In this document: positions 35,101 through 50,100 of the stretch, one piece after another | Layout of the letters: each line of letters starts with the position of its first letter | Numbering within the stretch: the stretch's first letter is position 1 | DNA from: Pomphorhynchus laevis | Taxonomy: Eukaryota; Acanthocephala; Palaeacanthocephala; Echinorhynchida; Pomphorhynchidae | Assembly: GCA_012934845.2 (NCBI GenBank) | Contig: WNNJ02000715.1 | Location: 43,007 to 107,006 of the forward strand | Reading direction: 5' to 3' | DNA: 64,000 nucleotides | Notes under the pieces: generated by a model | Seen by the model: only the letters and a program-made list of their open reading frames with translations | Told to the model about the DNA's origin: nothing | Databases searched by the model: none | Position numbers and translations under genes: made by a program

Positions 35101-38100
35101 CATTAATAATTAATAATTTTATTAATAATTTGTACGTTTCTTGGAAAGGTGGAAAAATACCGAGAATAACAAATAAGGAAATACAAGACTAGATACTGAA
35201 TCAATTCCCTTTATGATTGACGCTTTTATATTTTTTTAAAATTAATATTATTAATTATACACAAACAGGTTCCCGCAAATGGGCCATTATTAAAATTACG
35301 AAATTATTAATCTCAAAATTACGCTTTTATGATTGACATTAATTTCATAATTTCAAATATACTTAAAAGCCGTAAAATACGTAATTGATTTGAATAAGAT
35401 TTTCGGGTATCTTATTTAATATTAATATATTTTATTAATTAATATATTTTATTTTATATATCTTATTTTATATCTTATATTATCAATTATCTTATTTTTA
35501 AGATAATTTTAAGAAAATTATTTTATTTGTTGAAAATAACTCTCTAAAAAATATCTATCTTCATGCAAAGCAAATATTGTACGTTCAATTAATTTATTCT
35601 GAATATTCACATATTTTAATGTGCGATTATATGGTGAAGATGCAATCTTCGTGATTTAAGAAAAATATGAGAAAATTTTTAAAATCTCTAATTTAGAAGC
35701 TAATTTCTTTCGATTGTATTGTTTTATTTGAATTTGAAGATGCACATTGATTTACCGATTTGAAATATTCATTCAAATAAAATGCAAATAATAAATTAAT
35801 AATTAATTTCACTATAAATTAATAATTTTAACAATTAAATTGTATGCTTCTTCGACATATAGACGATTAACTGAAAATCCGAACGACTTTGATTTAGAAT
35901 GTAATACACAGCTAACGTAAGTGAATATATTTTATCAATTAGCTTATTTAATCTTTTATGAAGGGATCTTCGTTTCAATAGATTTCAATCACACCGAATA
36001 ATGCGAAAGAAAATATACACGGCAAATCTTCTGTAAGTTTTATAATTTAGAAGCTATAGATATAGTCGACGTTTTTATAAGTAAATTTAAATTTCTTAAA
36101 TATAACTGAGGATTTCGTTCTGAATGAATTCACAAATAAGAAAATGTTTGAACTTGTTTTTAAGATGCATAAAAATTATTTATTTCCTTCATAAAATTTA
36201 AAATATAAAAATATAAATTGCAAATTATTCCCGTTCCGCTCGATACGCTGGCGGATAAGAGTGAAACTTCCTGGCTGCATTCTTACAGTGCTTAAAGCTT
36301 CAATTGAATCACAATCAACAAGCCTCACAATCAACAATAAGTAGTGGAAACACTATCATTCAACCGTAGAACCGTCAAGACTTCTGCAATAGACTTAAAG
36401 CAAGATGCGAAGCATGTTCGTGTGTTCGCTCAGGAAAGACATACACAGATTGCTGAGAAAAAATCGAGTGCTAATCGTTTAAATTCAACCGTCACCAATG
36501 TATTAAACGTAATATCAGCGAATAGCATTTCCCCACATTTAAATCAGCAATCTAAAACCACTTGTTATAGTATCTCAACAAGCAGCCAATCACAATCAAC
36601 CAGTTTCTGACATCAGCCGCTTCTTTTTAAGATTAAAAATTCAGTTACCCATATCCAATATTATTTTAAACTGCGCCAAATATCAGGCAGTTGTCTTTCA
36701 TGGCACCCTTCGAACAAAGAAAAAACTTGAGAGATTGCACTCTCCTCCATATTTGCTTCTGAACCACTCCCCACCTTCACAAGTCGAGTAAAATACCTGG
36801 GGTTCACCGTCACGGCGAACTGGTCGGCGAAAGCCGACCTGGATAGACTCAAACGTATCCTGAAGAGAGCTAGGTGGGCTCTGAAACAGGCCCAGCATCT
36901 GTAATTGAATGGGAAAACCCGGGTGCGCCTTTGGGGCACCTGGGCTATCTCGGGATTAGTCTTCTTCTCGAGAGGACATCCCCCTGAGCAAAGACTAAGA
37001 TGTTTTAAGCTCCTCGTCTCTCGTTTACCCAGCATCGTCCGCACCTTTTGGATTCTTGGGGGTGAAAGACTCCGGGTGGTTCAATTGGAAAGCGGCGTGC
37101 TGGATTGGTTAGGGGGCTCAGATTCCCACGGATTTGAGGTTCACATAATGGCGAAGACTTTGGTTACGAAGATTATGAAGATTATGGCGATTTAATTTCA
37201 TTTCACTTTTATTTTTAACTCATTTATCCTTGTTAAGTTATGATAACCTGTTTTTGTATTAAGAAAATCTTTATTATTACAATCAACCACGAAATATTCA
37301 AGAGGTTTATCGTCAAGAATGGGCGACACATAAAGTTAACTGCTCAACTATTGACTGTCAGGTTTAGATACTAATATGAATACCAAATCGAATTCCACAA
37401 GGTTTCTATGAACAGAAAGCTACTGCAGCTTCTGCAAATTTAATTAAATATCAACAACCCTACAAAGAACTCTATATCAGATGTTTCGCACCTCAAAAGT
37501 AATAGCAAATATCTACAAACACAATTTCTGTGGGTTCCATATATAGCGCAACTATCCCAAGCATATACTTGTATCGCAGAACGTCAATCGTTTGCCCCAA
37601 TGTATGCGTGCCGGCAGGCGCTTACATGATTACAAAAAATCTAGATAATGCGTCGAGAAGGTGGATGCGGAGTCTGTATTTGAATGTGATAAAGGAGGGA
37701 GCGCGGCGAACGTCGAGAGACAGTTTATTCCAAGCGATAGGGGCGGCGACGAGCAAATTTGCTGTAGAGCTTGCTGTCGCAAGAACTACAGCAAATTTAA
37801 TTAAATATCAACAAGCCTACAAAGCAACTCTATATTAGATGCTATTTCACAACTCAAAACCGATATCAAATACAAACTCAATTTATGACAACTCCATTTA
37901 TATTGCAATTGTTTCAAATTGATGATTGTATCGCAGCAAGTCAATCGTTTGCCCAAATTGCTAAGGTAGTTGTTTCAATTATAGTTCGAAGTCAATTAAT
38001 CCGACCACTCCAGTCTATATCCAACTTATTGTCTTCGGATATCGGTACATCGAGCCTTCTCAAAGCAATAAAAGAAGACTTTTAAATTTCAAGGAAAGTA

Positions 38101-41100
38101 ATTATCAAGGAACTCTTATCAGTAAATGACGAGAAAAAAGTTCCTTTTTACTAAACAAATTAAGTCCCAGATTTATAAAGATTCAAAATGACAAATTTTG
38201 CAGTCCAGCGGTTACTAGAGAAGAGGTGTCACTATTTTATGCATGTCACTATTTCTATATGTTGTCCAAAAGGTATTTCAAGCTGGTCGCAACTAACAAA
38301 CAAATCTTGTACGTCGTTCAGTCTAGTGCACCCATATCTCTCTAAAAATATCGTACTCGTATATGCAATCTGCGCCCACTCCACAAAAAGACCCAAGCAG
38401 AACATTCAACACAAAGCTTTATAATCCGACATGACTGCATTGTGTCAATCTCAGTGACCACGTCGAATTCGTCAAACGAATGACTATTACCTATTTATCC
38501 TCTTTCAAATCGTCAATTAATTAAATCTCCAAAGCAGCTACACAATTATTACTCTACAAATCTAACCGCCCTAAACGCCATATTACCAAACATAAACATC
38601 AAGTCAAGTTCTAATAATCAATTGCAATATTTATAACTCCTTAATTTCACAGTATCTACTGTCTAATAAGTGCCATCTTGCTTTGCACCCACTGTACTAA
38701 TAATTCGTTATTCCGCCTCGGCCTTCTTATCATCCGCTCCTTCGTTCATCAACAATCGTTGGACTTGCTATGTCTTACGTTCTATAGTTGGTGCTTACGG
38801 TTACATATTACAAAAAGGATTGAAAGGATTGAAAGAACCACAGTTCTTTTAATTTTTTTTATATAATAATTATATTATTAATTATATTACTATAATTATT
38901 AGTTGTTTATGTCGAGCCACCTCCGCACCCATTCGGGGTGCCCGCTAAACCCGACGTTCTTCTGCGAATCGCGTATGGGACGTCTAATTTGCATACAAAA
39001 TTTTTTCAAATCTCTATGGCCCATTTGAGAGAACCAAATTAGATGTAATTCATTTGAATAAGATTTTATTATACAAAATAATAATTATTAAAAATTACAA
39101 TAGTTGAAAGTTGAAAGTTTTTTTTATAATGTGGCAAATGCACACAGACTGTGTGCTTACAAGCCCACAAAACGAAACATATAAAAAAAGTAAATCGTTT
39201 AGTAGCATCGATTTTAGCTGCTTTTTGAAAAATCGGAGTGAGGATGATGATCGCAGATGATTAGGTAAGGAATTCCAATAGAGAGGAGTAGCGATATGTA
39301 GGGATCGACGGCCGAAGTTGGTTGAGTGAATAGGTACGTGTAGCAGAAGAGAATCACATGAACGTAGGTGAGTAGAAAGATAGGGAGATTCACTTAGAGT
39401 TGGCAGATAAAGATAAGAAGGAGAATTACAATGGAGAAGGCGATAAGTCAGGCAAAGCAGACGAAAACGAACGCGATGTTCAATACTTAGTTATCTAAGT
39501 TTTGATAAATAGGAAGATATATGATCGAATTTACGAAGTCGAAAAAGGATGCGCACCGCAGTGTTAATGAGGCGTTGAAGAGGTTTAATGGATGACTTTG
39601 AAGAGAAGACGAGAAGGCTAAGACAGTATTCAATACTTGGGAAAAGAAGGGAGGAGATAAGAGATTTACAAGAACTAAAATCTAGAGAATTTCTGACGAG
39701 ACGAATATTACGGAGAAGAATATTAGAAAACCTAGTTTTATCACGAATGAAGGGATCGAGATGCAGGTTATTGTCGAAGTGAATACCTAGAAATACTAGT
39801 TTATCTACAGCAGGAATAATTGTGGTCTGAAGATACGGAGATGGAGGAATAACAGAAACAGTGGAGGGTAAAATCAATAACACTTTAGATTTGGTAGGAT
39901 TTATGGACATGCGCACTGAAATTAGATGTTCTGATAGAGCACGAAGACAATTAGATGCGGATACGAAAAGTTGGCTTAGGGAATGAAGAGACGAATGAGA
40001 ATAAAGAAGTATATCATCAGCGTACTGCATTACCCTGAAGCAGAATTTACTAGTTATACAAGATAAATCTCCAAGAAGAAGCGTAAATAGAATAGGGTTA
40101 AGTACAGAACCTTGAGGTACACCACAATAGAGAGAAGATAGAGGAGAACACATTGAATTAGAATGGACGGAAAATGATCGATCGGAGAGATACGAAGAGA
40201 ACCAAGCCAAGGTGGACGAAGAAAAACCATAGTGATAGCGAAGACGAAAAAGAAGGATTTTGTGATCGACAATGTCGAATGTAGATGAAAGATCAAGCGA
40301 TATTACTACACTACACATTCCTTTGTCACGAGTTGAGAGCAGATCAGAAAATACTTTATGACATGCTAGTTCGGTGGAATGATTGGAGCGGAAAGCAGAT
40401 TGAAAAGAGGGGTAGAGCTGCGATGAAGAAAGATACTTATTTATCTGATCTAAGACAAGGTGTTCAAGAATTTTAGATAAGGTTGGTAGTATTGATATTG
40501 GGCGATAAGATTAACGAAGAGAGGGGTCAAGAGAGGGCTTTTTAAGTAGGGGACGAACAATGGACGTTTTCCAAAGAACAGGAAATATTCTATTCACTAT
40601 TGACGAGTTAAAGAGGCTGGTAAGGAAAGATGTGCAGTCTGTTGACAACAATTTGAGAATTCGAGTAGGGATGGGATCGGCAGGAGAGGACTTACAAGTT
40701 AACGAAATAAGAAGGCAAGATACCTCATCTTCAGATACCGCAAGTAGATAAAAGAGCTGAGGGATACGAATATACGAGATACAATAAGTTTGTGGAAGAA
40801 CGATGATCGAATCGATTTGAGAAACAGTTTTTGAAATTAGGTAATCGGAGAATTGAGAAGGATCAAGAGTGGAGGTGACAGAGGAACGAGAAAGTAGAGA
40901 ATTAAGAGTTTTCCATTTAGTTCGAGAGTCATTAGCGGAAGCCAGTTTGCTTCGCCAAAAACTATTTGCCTTAAAACGCAGAAGTTGCCTATGCGAACGA
41001 CGAAGAGCAAAGAATTGATTACGATAAAAGGATGAATCAAGTTATGAAGATAGTCTGAGATAACGATGATAAGTTCTGAAGGAACGACGCAAGAGGCGTT

Positions 41101-44100
41101 TTGAAGTCACACACTCAGAGTCGAACCATGTTGCACGATAGTGACGTGATTGGGCAAAAGTTTATGTGTAAGCAAAATAATGTGTAAGCAAAATAAATAA
41201 CTTTGTCTTTGTGGTATAGGCGTTCAACTGCATTCAGTGTTCTGTAAGCGAGGCCAGGACTGATGCACCATTGCCAATTTGTATGACAGTACTTATGCGT
41301 TGCATTAGGAAGAAGGCAGCCCGCGGGTCGTCTAAAATTGGTCAAGATTTTGCTAAGCAAACGAAAGAAGTTTGATGCTTCCTTGCCTATCGCACCGGTT
41401 GTTTTGATCGCTATGGGAATGAAATCTATCCCTAGTGCTGAAATTGCATCGTACTTTATTATCTTTCTGCCTTCAGCTCTTTGCTACTTATCCGACTCTG
41501 CTAGAGCTGTCGCCCTGTAACTAGGAGCTAGCGAGTCTACGCATGTGAGTCCCAACATGCGAATTTACCGCAGTCCAATTGGATTATTGTAACGTCGTCT
41601 GGGCGTTTGCCATCAGATTGGAACAACCCTGGATGTTCTAGAGGGATTGGGATTTTGGGCTTTTAAGAGCGTCCAGAATAATTGAATTAACCAAAGAGTG
41701 CCTGCAGGCTGACCTATGGAACGTGAACAACTAAGGTTATGAGTGCCTAGTGAGTCTATTTGTGTTCCACAGCGACATGTGTAAGGTTGGCAAACTGGGG
41801 TTGTACGTCTCGGGGCGTGCTTTACGTCTCAGGGCTCCGAGACAAAAAGCGAATGCGATACGGAATGTATCATCACTCATCCTTGAACCGACTAATAGAG
41901 GAGGGACTGACTGGAGAAACGCAACGGCACCAGGTGCCGCCACACTTATCAGTCCAGACATTGTTGTAATGTCAGTCGCGTTTGAAAGCAGGTTGGCATA
42001 TCTTGTGTCGTCTATCGGATAACTCCATTCCTGTTGAGTTTTAAAGAGTAGTGGATCTCGACCACTGAGGGTGAACGAGATCTAGAGGTCCATGTGTCGA
42101 CGCAAATCAGTTGATCCAGCGAAGAGGTTTGAAGGTAGTTCACATGGAATCAGATCAGCAACCACTTCAATCGACGAGTTGTAGGAAAAAAGCCGCGAGC
42201 GAGAGATGAGTCGTCGAAGGAATTCCCAGGCCTCCAAGATAAACTAGGAGCGTAGCTTGTTTCCAACTGGTGTCGTTCAGTGCCATGTTCAGTAGTTTTT
42301 CCACAGTGTTTCGGAGGGTTAAGTCTTAACGAGAAAGTGGTTTGTTTAATACACATGGAGATATGCGTAGAACATAGGAGAGCTTTGGGGCAGATAGCTA
42401 ATTTCAGAGCAGAAAAATGCTGTATGTGAGCGGACTGAACTAAGACGCTCTTTCAGTCGCTCGAGGTCAGACACTTTTGATGAGAGGACATCGTTAATCG
42501 CATCTTGATTGCTGATGCTAGAGCTGAGTAGTGTGGCATCGGCGGGTTTAACACAGGTGGCGCTAAAAAGACTTCCAGATAATCGCTCAACGAAAGCTGT
42601 GTCGTAAAAGATGACTTTGCCCTTCGGTCCATTCAGTGAGAGACATATATCAGAACCCATACTGTTTATTGTTTCCAAGTAGTGCATCAAGTCCTCCAGG
42701 TTTCCCCTAATCAAACCATCGTCCAGGTACCACACATTTAGGCGACACCGAAGTGTGAGTACTATAAAATTATTTGTTATGCAGAATAGCATCTGGCCCA
42801 GTGGGTCTCCTTGTTGGACGTTTTCGCTAGATGAGATTTTATATTCACGATAATAGAGGGCTGTGTCTGACGCATAGCATAAACTGACGTACCGGAATAA
42901 ACTCGGAAAATGAAGAGCGGTATCGTTGAGGACAATATCTTGGGTACTGATATTGAATGCATTAGTGAATTCGAGTTAAATCATTTCATCACAGTTAGGC
43001 AAACATCCCTCATTGAACACACGCGCCGCATGCATTACAACCTCGCATCCATATTTAAACCCGACTCCAACTTGGTATGGCCTTAGAAGGGCTGCTGCAC
43101 TGTGTTTAAGCAAAGAGGACGCTGTATTTGCTACGAGACGGCGTAAGGTTGTACCGATTACAATTGGACGTAAACCTCTATCCTTCTTATAGAAGCTTAG
43201 TAGAGAGGCACCGAAGAGCAAAGGTCCGACACTGGCTGCAGTATTACTGTCTAGCACAATGTTTCCACATTAAGTTTGCTCGCAAACTAGGCCACTGTTT
43301 CTCCATCCCAATCCAGCACAGATATAGTCATGCAGGTAGTAGATTCGTAAAACGTCAAAACCTCACGCCGTTTCTCTAGGGAATGACCTGATTGCAGCTA
43401 CTATATCTTCCGTAGTCACAACAAACGGGGAGGTTGTTTGACAAACAACGAAAGATGATAGTTCGCTTCTATATGCTCGTGGTGGGTGCTTTGAGCGCGT
43501 AAGCTGAGTGTTATGGTCATCTGGAAGAGCCCATGTGTTGGAGGTGGAATCGATACAAACTGCACCTCGAACATTAGCGTCTTCGACATTCTGCTTGATC
43601 AGAGTTCCTATATCAAAGACCCTTTATCTATAGTAATGTTCGGTCGTTATCTGAAGGTATTGTAAGGCAATTCTTCATAATCCAAATCACATTGCAGAGA
43701 CGAGTAGGTTAGTGAAGACGCCGACGACGCCTGTTTTAACTTAGTTAACAGCGACGTCCCCTCATCAGCTTTGAGGTTACGGATATAGACGTTTAAACAC
43801 GATTTTGCGCATGAATTTTTACTTGTCTTGGTTTGAAGGACCATTATTCACGTTGTGAAACACGGCCTCAAACGTTGACGCTAGAGAACTAAGAGCTCCA
43901 CGCGGGAATCTCATAATGATCGTTTTTTGACTCAATTGCCGATTTAATATGCTCCTTAAACGACGACTCGTTTCTTGCAGTGTTATTGAAGCACAAAGCT
44001 TGCTCCTTGCTGTGTTTTCGAATCACGACGTCGCTTAAAGTTGTTGAGATAATCTGCCGGTCAATTGGGAATGTGACGACATTTATGATGTAAGAGGGTG

Positions 44101-47100
44101 TCCTGAACCGGCACAGCGAGCGCGCCGGCCATGTTTGAACAAGAGGCCGGTATCGGTAATACGAAACTCGGAACGACAGACTGGATATTGGCAAACCGAA
44201 CACTGTGTATGTGAATAACTGGTTGTTTCGTCCATAACGGCGATTTCCTCGGATCGAACCTCATATTATTTGTTCGAAACGATTTCCGATATCCTCTTCT
44301 CGATAGCTTGTCCTTGCGTCGGTTGGTTAGAGACTTCAAATCGATCCGAACCAATATTCAGGATCGTGTGTAAAATCTGTGCACCCTGAGACGTACTCTG
44401 GACGTACGGCTTCGTTGATAATTGATTTACGTCGAAGCTTTTACTTGAACACTTGTAATTTTTTTCTTATATTATAATTATTATATTATTATGACTGGTT
44501 AAAACAATTCTTAAATATAAAAACTCACAATATAAAAACTTACAAGCTTGATCACACAAGCGTAAACCCATAAGATAAATTATACAAGCGAACGAAACGT
44601 CTGAGAGCGCACGAAGCAGGAATAACTGTCCTTTAACAGGGACAAATGCAACATAGGACAAATGTCCCATGTTGCACTTGCAACGGCCTGTGGTTGTATG
44701 CAAAGGATGCAAGTGTGCAAAAGACAATTGAGCATTGCAAATTGTCATGCATCTAAATTCCAATATAGGCAAAATCCGCAATTGACACTGTCTTCACTGA
44801 GCCATACCGACGAGGCACAAAAATTTGTGATGTGTTTCATGATGATTCTGTAACTTTATTTGACGATTCAATAAATGCCGCCGCACAGAGCCCGTGTTTT
44901 ACGAACTGACAAATTGGCGACCAAATTTAATGTTACTTCCAAAGTGTTGACCTCAAATACAAAGCGTCTTTTAGTGCATGAACGAACATGTACCTGTCGA
45001 TGTTGTTATGTCAAGAATGCTCATGGCTTTTTCAATTATTTTCATGCAAAACGCTTTCAAAAATGGTATACGAATAAATTGATAGATTCAGATGGTTACC
45101 TTCACAAAACGACTAAAGAAGATAACTTTCTCTTTTTTTATTTGTTTCCCTATGTACTTGATGTAAACTGTATTTATGCTTAACCAACCAAGACGCAAAA
45201 ATGTGATAATAGACTCTTCATTAAAATTATTTAATAATAAATAATTATTTACAATTTAATTATTTAAAATTAATTATTTTAATTATTTTAAAGTGTAATG
45301 GTAAATAATTTAAGACGTAGACTTAATTAAATGTCCTGACCAACTGAATACAAATACAGCATTTTAATAAATTTACTTTATTTTTTAATAATATAAAGTC
45401 TCCGCACTGCTAGATTAATATTTTGTTATCTATAATTTTAGGCTTGACTACAACCTGCTCGTTGATCTTCAATTTCTATCTGCTAAAACATATCTTCATA
45501 ATCTTAAATCTTTGTAAGTATCATTAAAAGTTAAGGTAAAAATTAATTAACAATCAAATATTTATTGTGACATTAATAATTGTAACATTATAATTTCTAA
45601 TGAAAATATAATATAATTAGATTTTATGGTCACGTATAAGTGTTTAACTCAGTAATTTAAATAAAATGTAGATTTTGTTATATCAAATTGCTCAATATGA
45701 ACAACAGTTTATTAAAATATTGTCGTTTGGAAAGTTATCAACATCATGAGCCATTTTGATTCATTTTTCGAAGATACTATATTACGTCATAAAAAGTAAA
45801 TATTAGAATACGAATTTCAATCGAACATTTTGTGATATCAGTATAACCAACGTTATAACGTAAAGTTGTAATTTCCGAATTTATTGTGAACAATGAAGTT
45901 CAACAATAATATAATTCTTCTGATTGTGGCACGACATTATCCTCACAGGTATTGCTCCTATTCTTGATACAGCAGGACATTATTTATCAGTCTGGTTGGG
46001 TCTCATCATCTGTTGACCCAGACCTACATTTCACGTTCGTACCCTTATTTTGTGCTTATTCCGTACACTGGTTCTGATCGAATTCGAACTCATGCCGTCT
46101 ATATCGCGATAGATTACAAATTTCAATCTACAATTTCGTGATATTTGCATAATTAACGTTATAACGTAAAGTTGTAATTTCAGAATTTATTGTAATCAAT
46201 CAATTTCAAAAATGCAATATACCAACAATTTGCATAATTAAATGGATACAAACGTATTTATTTTTTAAGTTAAAAAAACTTCATTATTTATGACAACATT
46301 TAAAATTGATTTTAAATTCTTTTTTGATTTATGATGATAGAAGCTGCAGTCACAATCTGATCCGAACAATCAACGAGGATTTTTTTTATTTTGCAATTAA
46401 CCTTGAGAAACTGTAAGTTGGGTAATTAGAAATTGTAAGTTTAGTAATTGGAAACTGTTTCTAGTAACATGCATTGATTAATATGCATGGTAGTCGTTTA
46501 CAAGTTTATGAGAAAGTGTATTGAATTTGACTAATAAATTTCTTTTACCTAAAAAGTGACTGGATTATGATTTATTTAATTGTGGAGCAAATGATAAAAT
46601 CATAATAATAAAGAATTTATGAACAAAATACAATGTTAGATAAGAATAAACAAAAACTAGATATAGGATAATTTGTAAATTTCTTTACTATTTGTCAAAC
46701 AAAACTTCTTAAAACTTTTACATCTTTACCGCCTTAGGTCCCGAGGATCGGAGCCCTTGGCCGCACCAGCACGCCGTCCTCTGACTGAACTATTCGAGAT
46801 CTCTTACTTCCTTAAAAGTTCAATCCAGACAGACTATGGTCGATAATCTCGAGATGATAAGTATGAGAAACCTTAGTCTATGGTCAGTGGGACGTCCTCT
46901 ACATAAGGAGGATAATCCCGAGCTAGCCCAAGTACCCTAAAGGCGTACTTGGGTTTTCACATCTAATAATATATGTTGGACCCGTTTCAGAGCCTATCGT
47001 AGCTCTCGTCAGAATACGTTTAAGTATATCCAGGTCATCTTAATGCCACAAGGTAAACAGTAAAATATCGACTTTTTTATTTACACGCTATCCGAAAAAT

Positions 47101-50100
47101 GAATAAAATCTAATCGATGCATCTGACTCTACATTATTTTTTGAAATTCTATCGATTTATGATATAATGTCAAGTGCCAGATGTTTGAATCAGTACTTCT
47201 AAAATTATTACAGTGCGCGTATTGCTGAACCGAAGGTTAATACTTATCTAAAAAAGATATATCATGTGTCGAGAAGGTGTAAACGGAGGAAGTGTTTGAA
47301 TGTGATAAAGGAAGGAGCGCAGCAGACATCGAGAGGGATTTGAATCCAGGCGAGTGGGGCGACAACGAGGAAGGATCGGATACCATAGTTGTTGGAGTAA
47401 TTGGGAACGTAGAATAAGGGGGAATTACGGGAACGCAGCGACAGCGAGGTAGGGCGAGTGTCGTCTAAGAAAGGAAGGTTGATGAACGAAGGGGAGTCGA
47501 CACCGATGAGACGAAAAATTACGAGAAGAAGGCGAAGTTTTATGCGGATGTGGATGGTGGGCCAGGAGAGTTGGGCAAGATATGTGGATATGTGGTCGAA
47601 GCGACGGAGACGAAAGAGCACTCGAACGGCAGGTGTCGATTATTCGTTGTAGGGGTAAGATGATGGATTTTGGAGAATTGACGAAAAGGCTAAGGCAGTA
47701 ATCGATTTTAGGGAAAAGAAGCGATGAAAGAAGAGACATACAAGAACGGAAGTCGATAAGGGGGCGAATACGGCGGATGTCACGGAGAATTAAGTTAGAC
47801 GAGCGGACCTTGTCACGGACGAAGGGTTTAAGGGAAAGGTGATCATCGAAATGGAAGCCTAAGAAAGTGATATTGTGTACTATGGGGATGATTGATGAGG
47901 CAAAAATACAGTGGGAGGAGTTATGTTTAATTTACGGAGGAGGATGCACATTATTTAAGACTTGTCGGGGATTTAGAACGATATGGAGATTAGAGAGACG
48001 TCCGTAGATTGAAGAACGACAGTTGGAGGCAGAAATGCCGATATCGTGTATGCGATGTGCGGGTGCATGAGCATAGATGATGATGTCATCGGCGTATTGC
48101 ATGACGTTAAAGGAGAAAGGTTTGATAAACGGAGAGAGATCGTTAATCCGAAGAGCGAAAAGCAGGGGACCTAGCACTGAACCTTGTGGGACCCTTCAAA
48201 AGATTGGGATGGGAGGGGAGGATGATTAATTTAAACAGACGCGAAAGGAACGGTCGGATAGATATGAGGCGAACCATGCTACGGAGGAAGAAAAGGCGTA
48301 ATCATAACGAAAGTGATAAAGGAGGACGGTGTGGTCGACAATGTCGAAGGCGGAGGAGAAGTCGAGGGAGATGAGAACACTATATAGAGCCTTGTCTCGA
48401 GAAATGAGTAAGTCGTTGTAAACTTTCATGCAGGCGATTTCTGTCGAGTGATTAGAGCGGAAATCGAATTGGAAAGGGGGGGTACAGATTGGATTACGAG
48501 AGATAAGCTTTGATCTGTATTAAGATGAGGCGTTCTTAGAGCTTAGAAAGTGTAGGGAGTAATGAAATGGGGCGATAGCTAGAAGGTAGTGAGCGGTCGA
48601 GCCATTGTTTCTTTAGGAGGGGTCGAACGATTGGGGATTTCTAATGTGAAGGGAAAATACGACTGCGGATGGACGAGTTAAACAAGGTTGTGAGAAATGG
48701 GGATATCTATGAGCATATAGATTTTAATATGGGAGTAGGCAGGGATCGGTAGGTGAGGTTTTGCTGGGCAAGGACATGAGAACAGATGATACTTCGGAAG
48801 GTGAGACAGGGCGAAGATGAAAGAGTTCCGGGAGAATGTGGCTAGGCGGGGCAGAGTGGGATAGGATAGAAACCGGGGTGTGAGAGCAACGTGGATACTT
48901 TGGTCTGGAGAAATGACAAATAATCATGGGGATTGATGTTGCACGGCAGAGAGGAGCGAGCAAGGATTGAGTCAAAAGTATGCCATAGAGTCTTAGAGTT
49001 GAATGAAGTGATGATTTTACGCTGCCAGAAGGAGTTGCATTTGGTACGTAGTAGGTGGAGATGATACCGGCGATGAGCAAGATAGGTATCACGGAAAGAC
49101 GGAGTGATCGAGCGGAAATCACGTCTGCGAGAGCGGTGATATACTCGAAAAGCATGACGGAGTCGACGTTTTTTTTATAATTGTTGAAATTTTTTTGAGC
49201 CAAGGAAGTAACTGAAACAATATCGAGATATTCTAATCATTCATCTAAGTTTATTCACAAACGCAGTGATGCATTGTTTGTACAAATATTTCGTCGTACT
49301 CTGCCCTCCCTGAGCATAATATATAAGGTTAGAAACTATTTCATTCGAAAGAATCTCGTAATAACGTCGTTAATTCTTAATATTTAAGAAATTCACTTTA
49401 AGATGTCAGGATGCTTACTGTAATGCTTAGTGAAACCCGTCTTAGGCTGAGCATTTTGGTATGATGCTTATTAGTTCTACCTTACATGTAGATATAGCAA
49501 TTCTTAAAATTATAAGAGAATAGATAATAATTGAAGATGTAGATTTACTTGATAATTCTTGTAATTGATTGTTTATTAAAAATAATATTCATAGATATTT
49601 TATTTAATATTGGCTGTAATAACTATTTCTTTCTCCCGATTTAGAGATTTATCTCACAATCGCATTGACCGCATTCCCAATGGTTTCTTAAGCAGCAAAC
49701 ACACAATTTCACACGTGTAAGTCAAGTTTATTGTTCATTTTGTATCCCCATTGTTTTATTAATAATGAATATATTTCTTTCAATGGAAAATTATATCAAT
49801 GAAAAATTATTTCAATGAAAAATATCTTTCAAATGGAAAATTACAACGTTTTTTAAAATGTACATGCTTAAATAAAAAAGTTTAAAACGATTGAGGCCAT
49901 TTGCTTTGGGCCGATACTGCTGTTGTTAGCAATAACAAGCTGCTTTCACTGTTGTTTAAATTAGCGACACGATTTCGGCATTTTTTGAAGGTACACAAAA
50001 CGCAATGAAAAAGGATGATTCAAAGAAACAAAATAAAACAAGATACAAAATATTTTGAATCAAAATATTTATCTTGATTCAAAATAAACAAGATACATTA

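Larger units (their letters stand above)
37290..38880. other. Less AT-rich segment, unidentified, right of LINE D, with duplication
   Basis: Sequence 37430-37600 recurs at 37785-37955 (attaaatatcaacaa-cctaca, then cgtcaatcgtttgccc), flanking a CR1-like LINE scrap. Small plus-strand frames at 37885-38085 and 38188-38424 lack recognisable domains. I assign no function. Confidence 0.35.

Noticed and set aside
39588-40751. Plus-strand frames at 39588, 40285 and 40560
   Set aside because: Antisense shadows of the well-preserved CR1-like RT on the minus strand.
44875-45183. 102-codon plus-strand frame as a gene
   Set aside because: No recognised domain, no convincing promoter, splice sites or poly(A) context; kept only as an unassigned segment.
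47458-48374. Arg-rich plus-strand frames at 47458 and 48186
   Set aside because: They are the antisense of a CR1-like LINE; the high Arg content is a shadow of the Ser/Leu-rich RT on the other strand.
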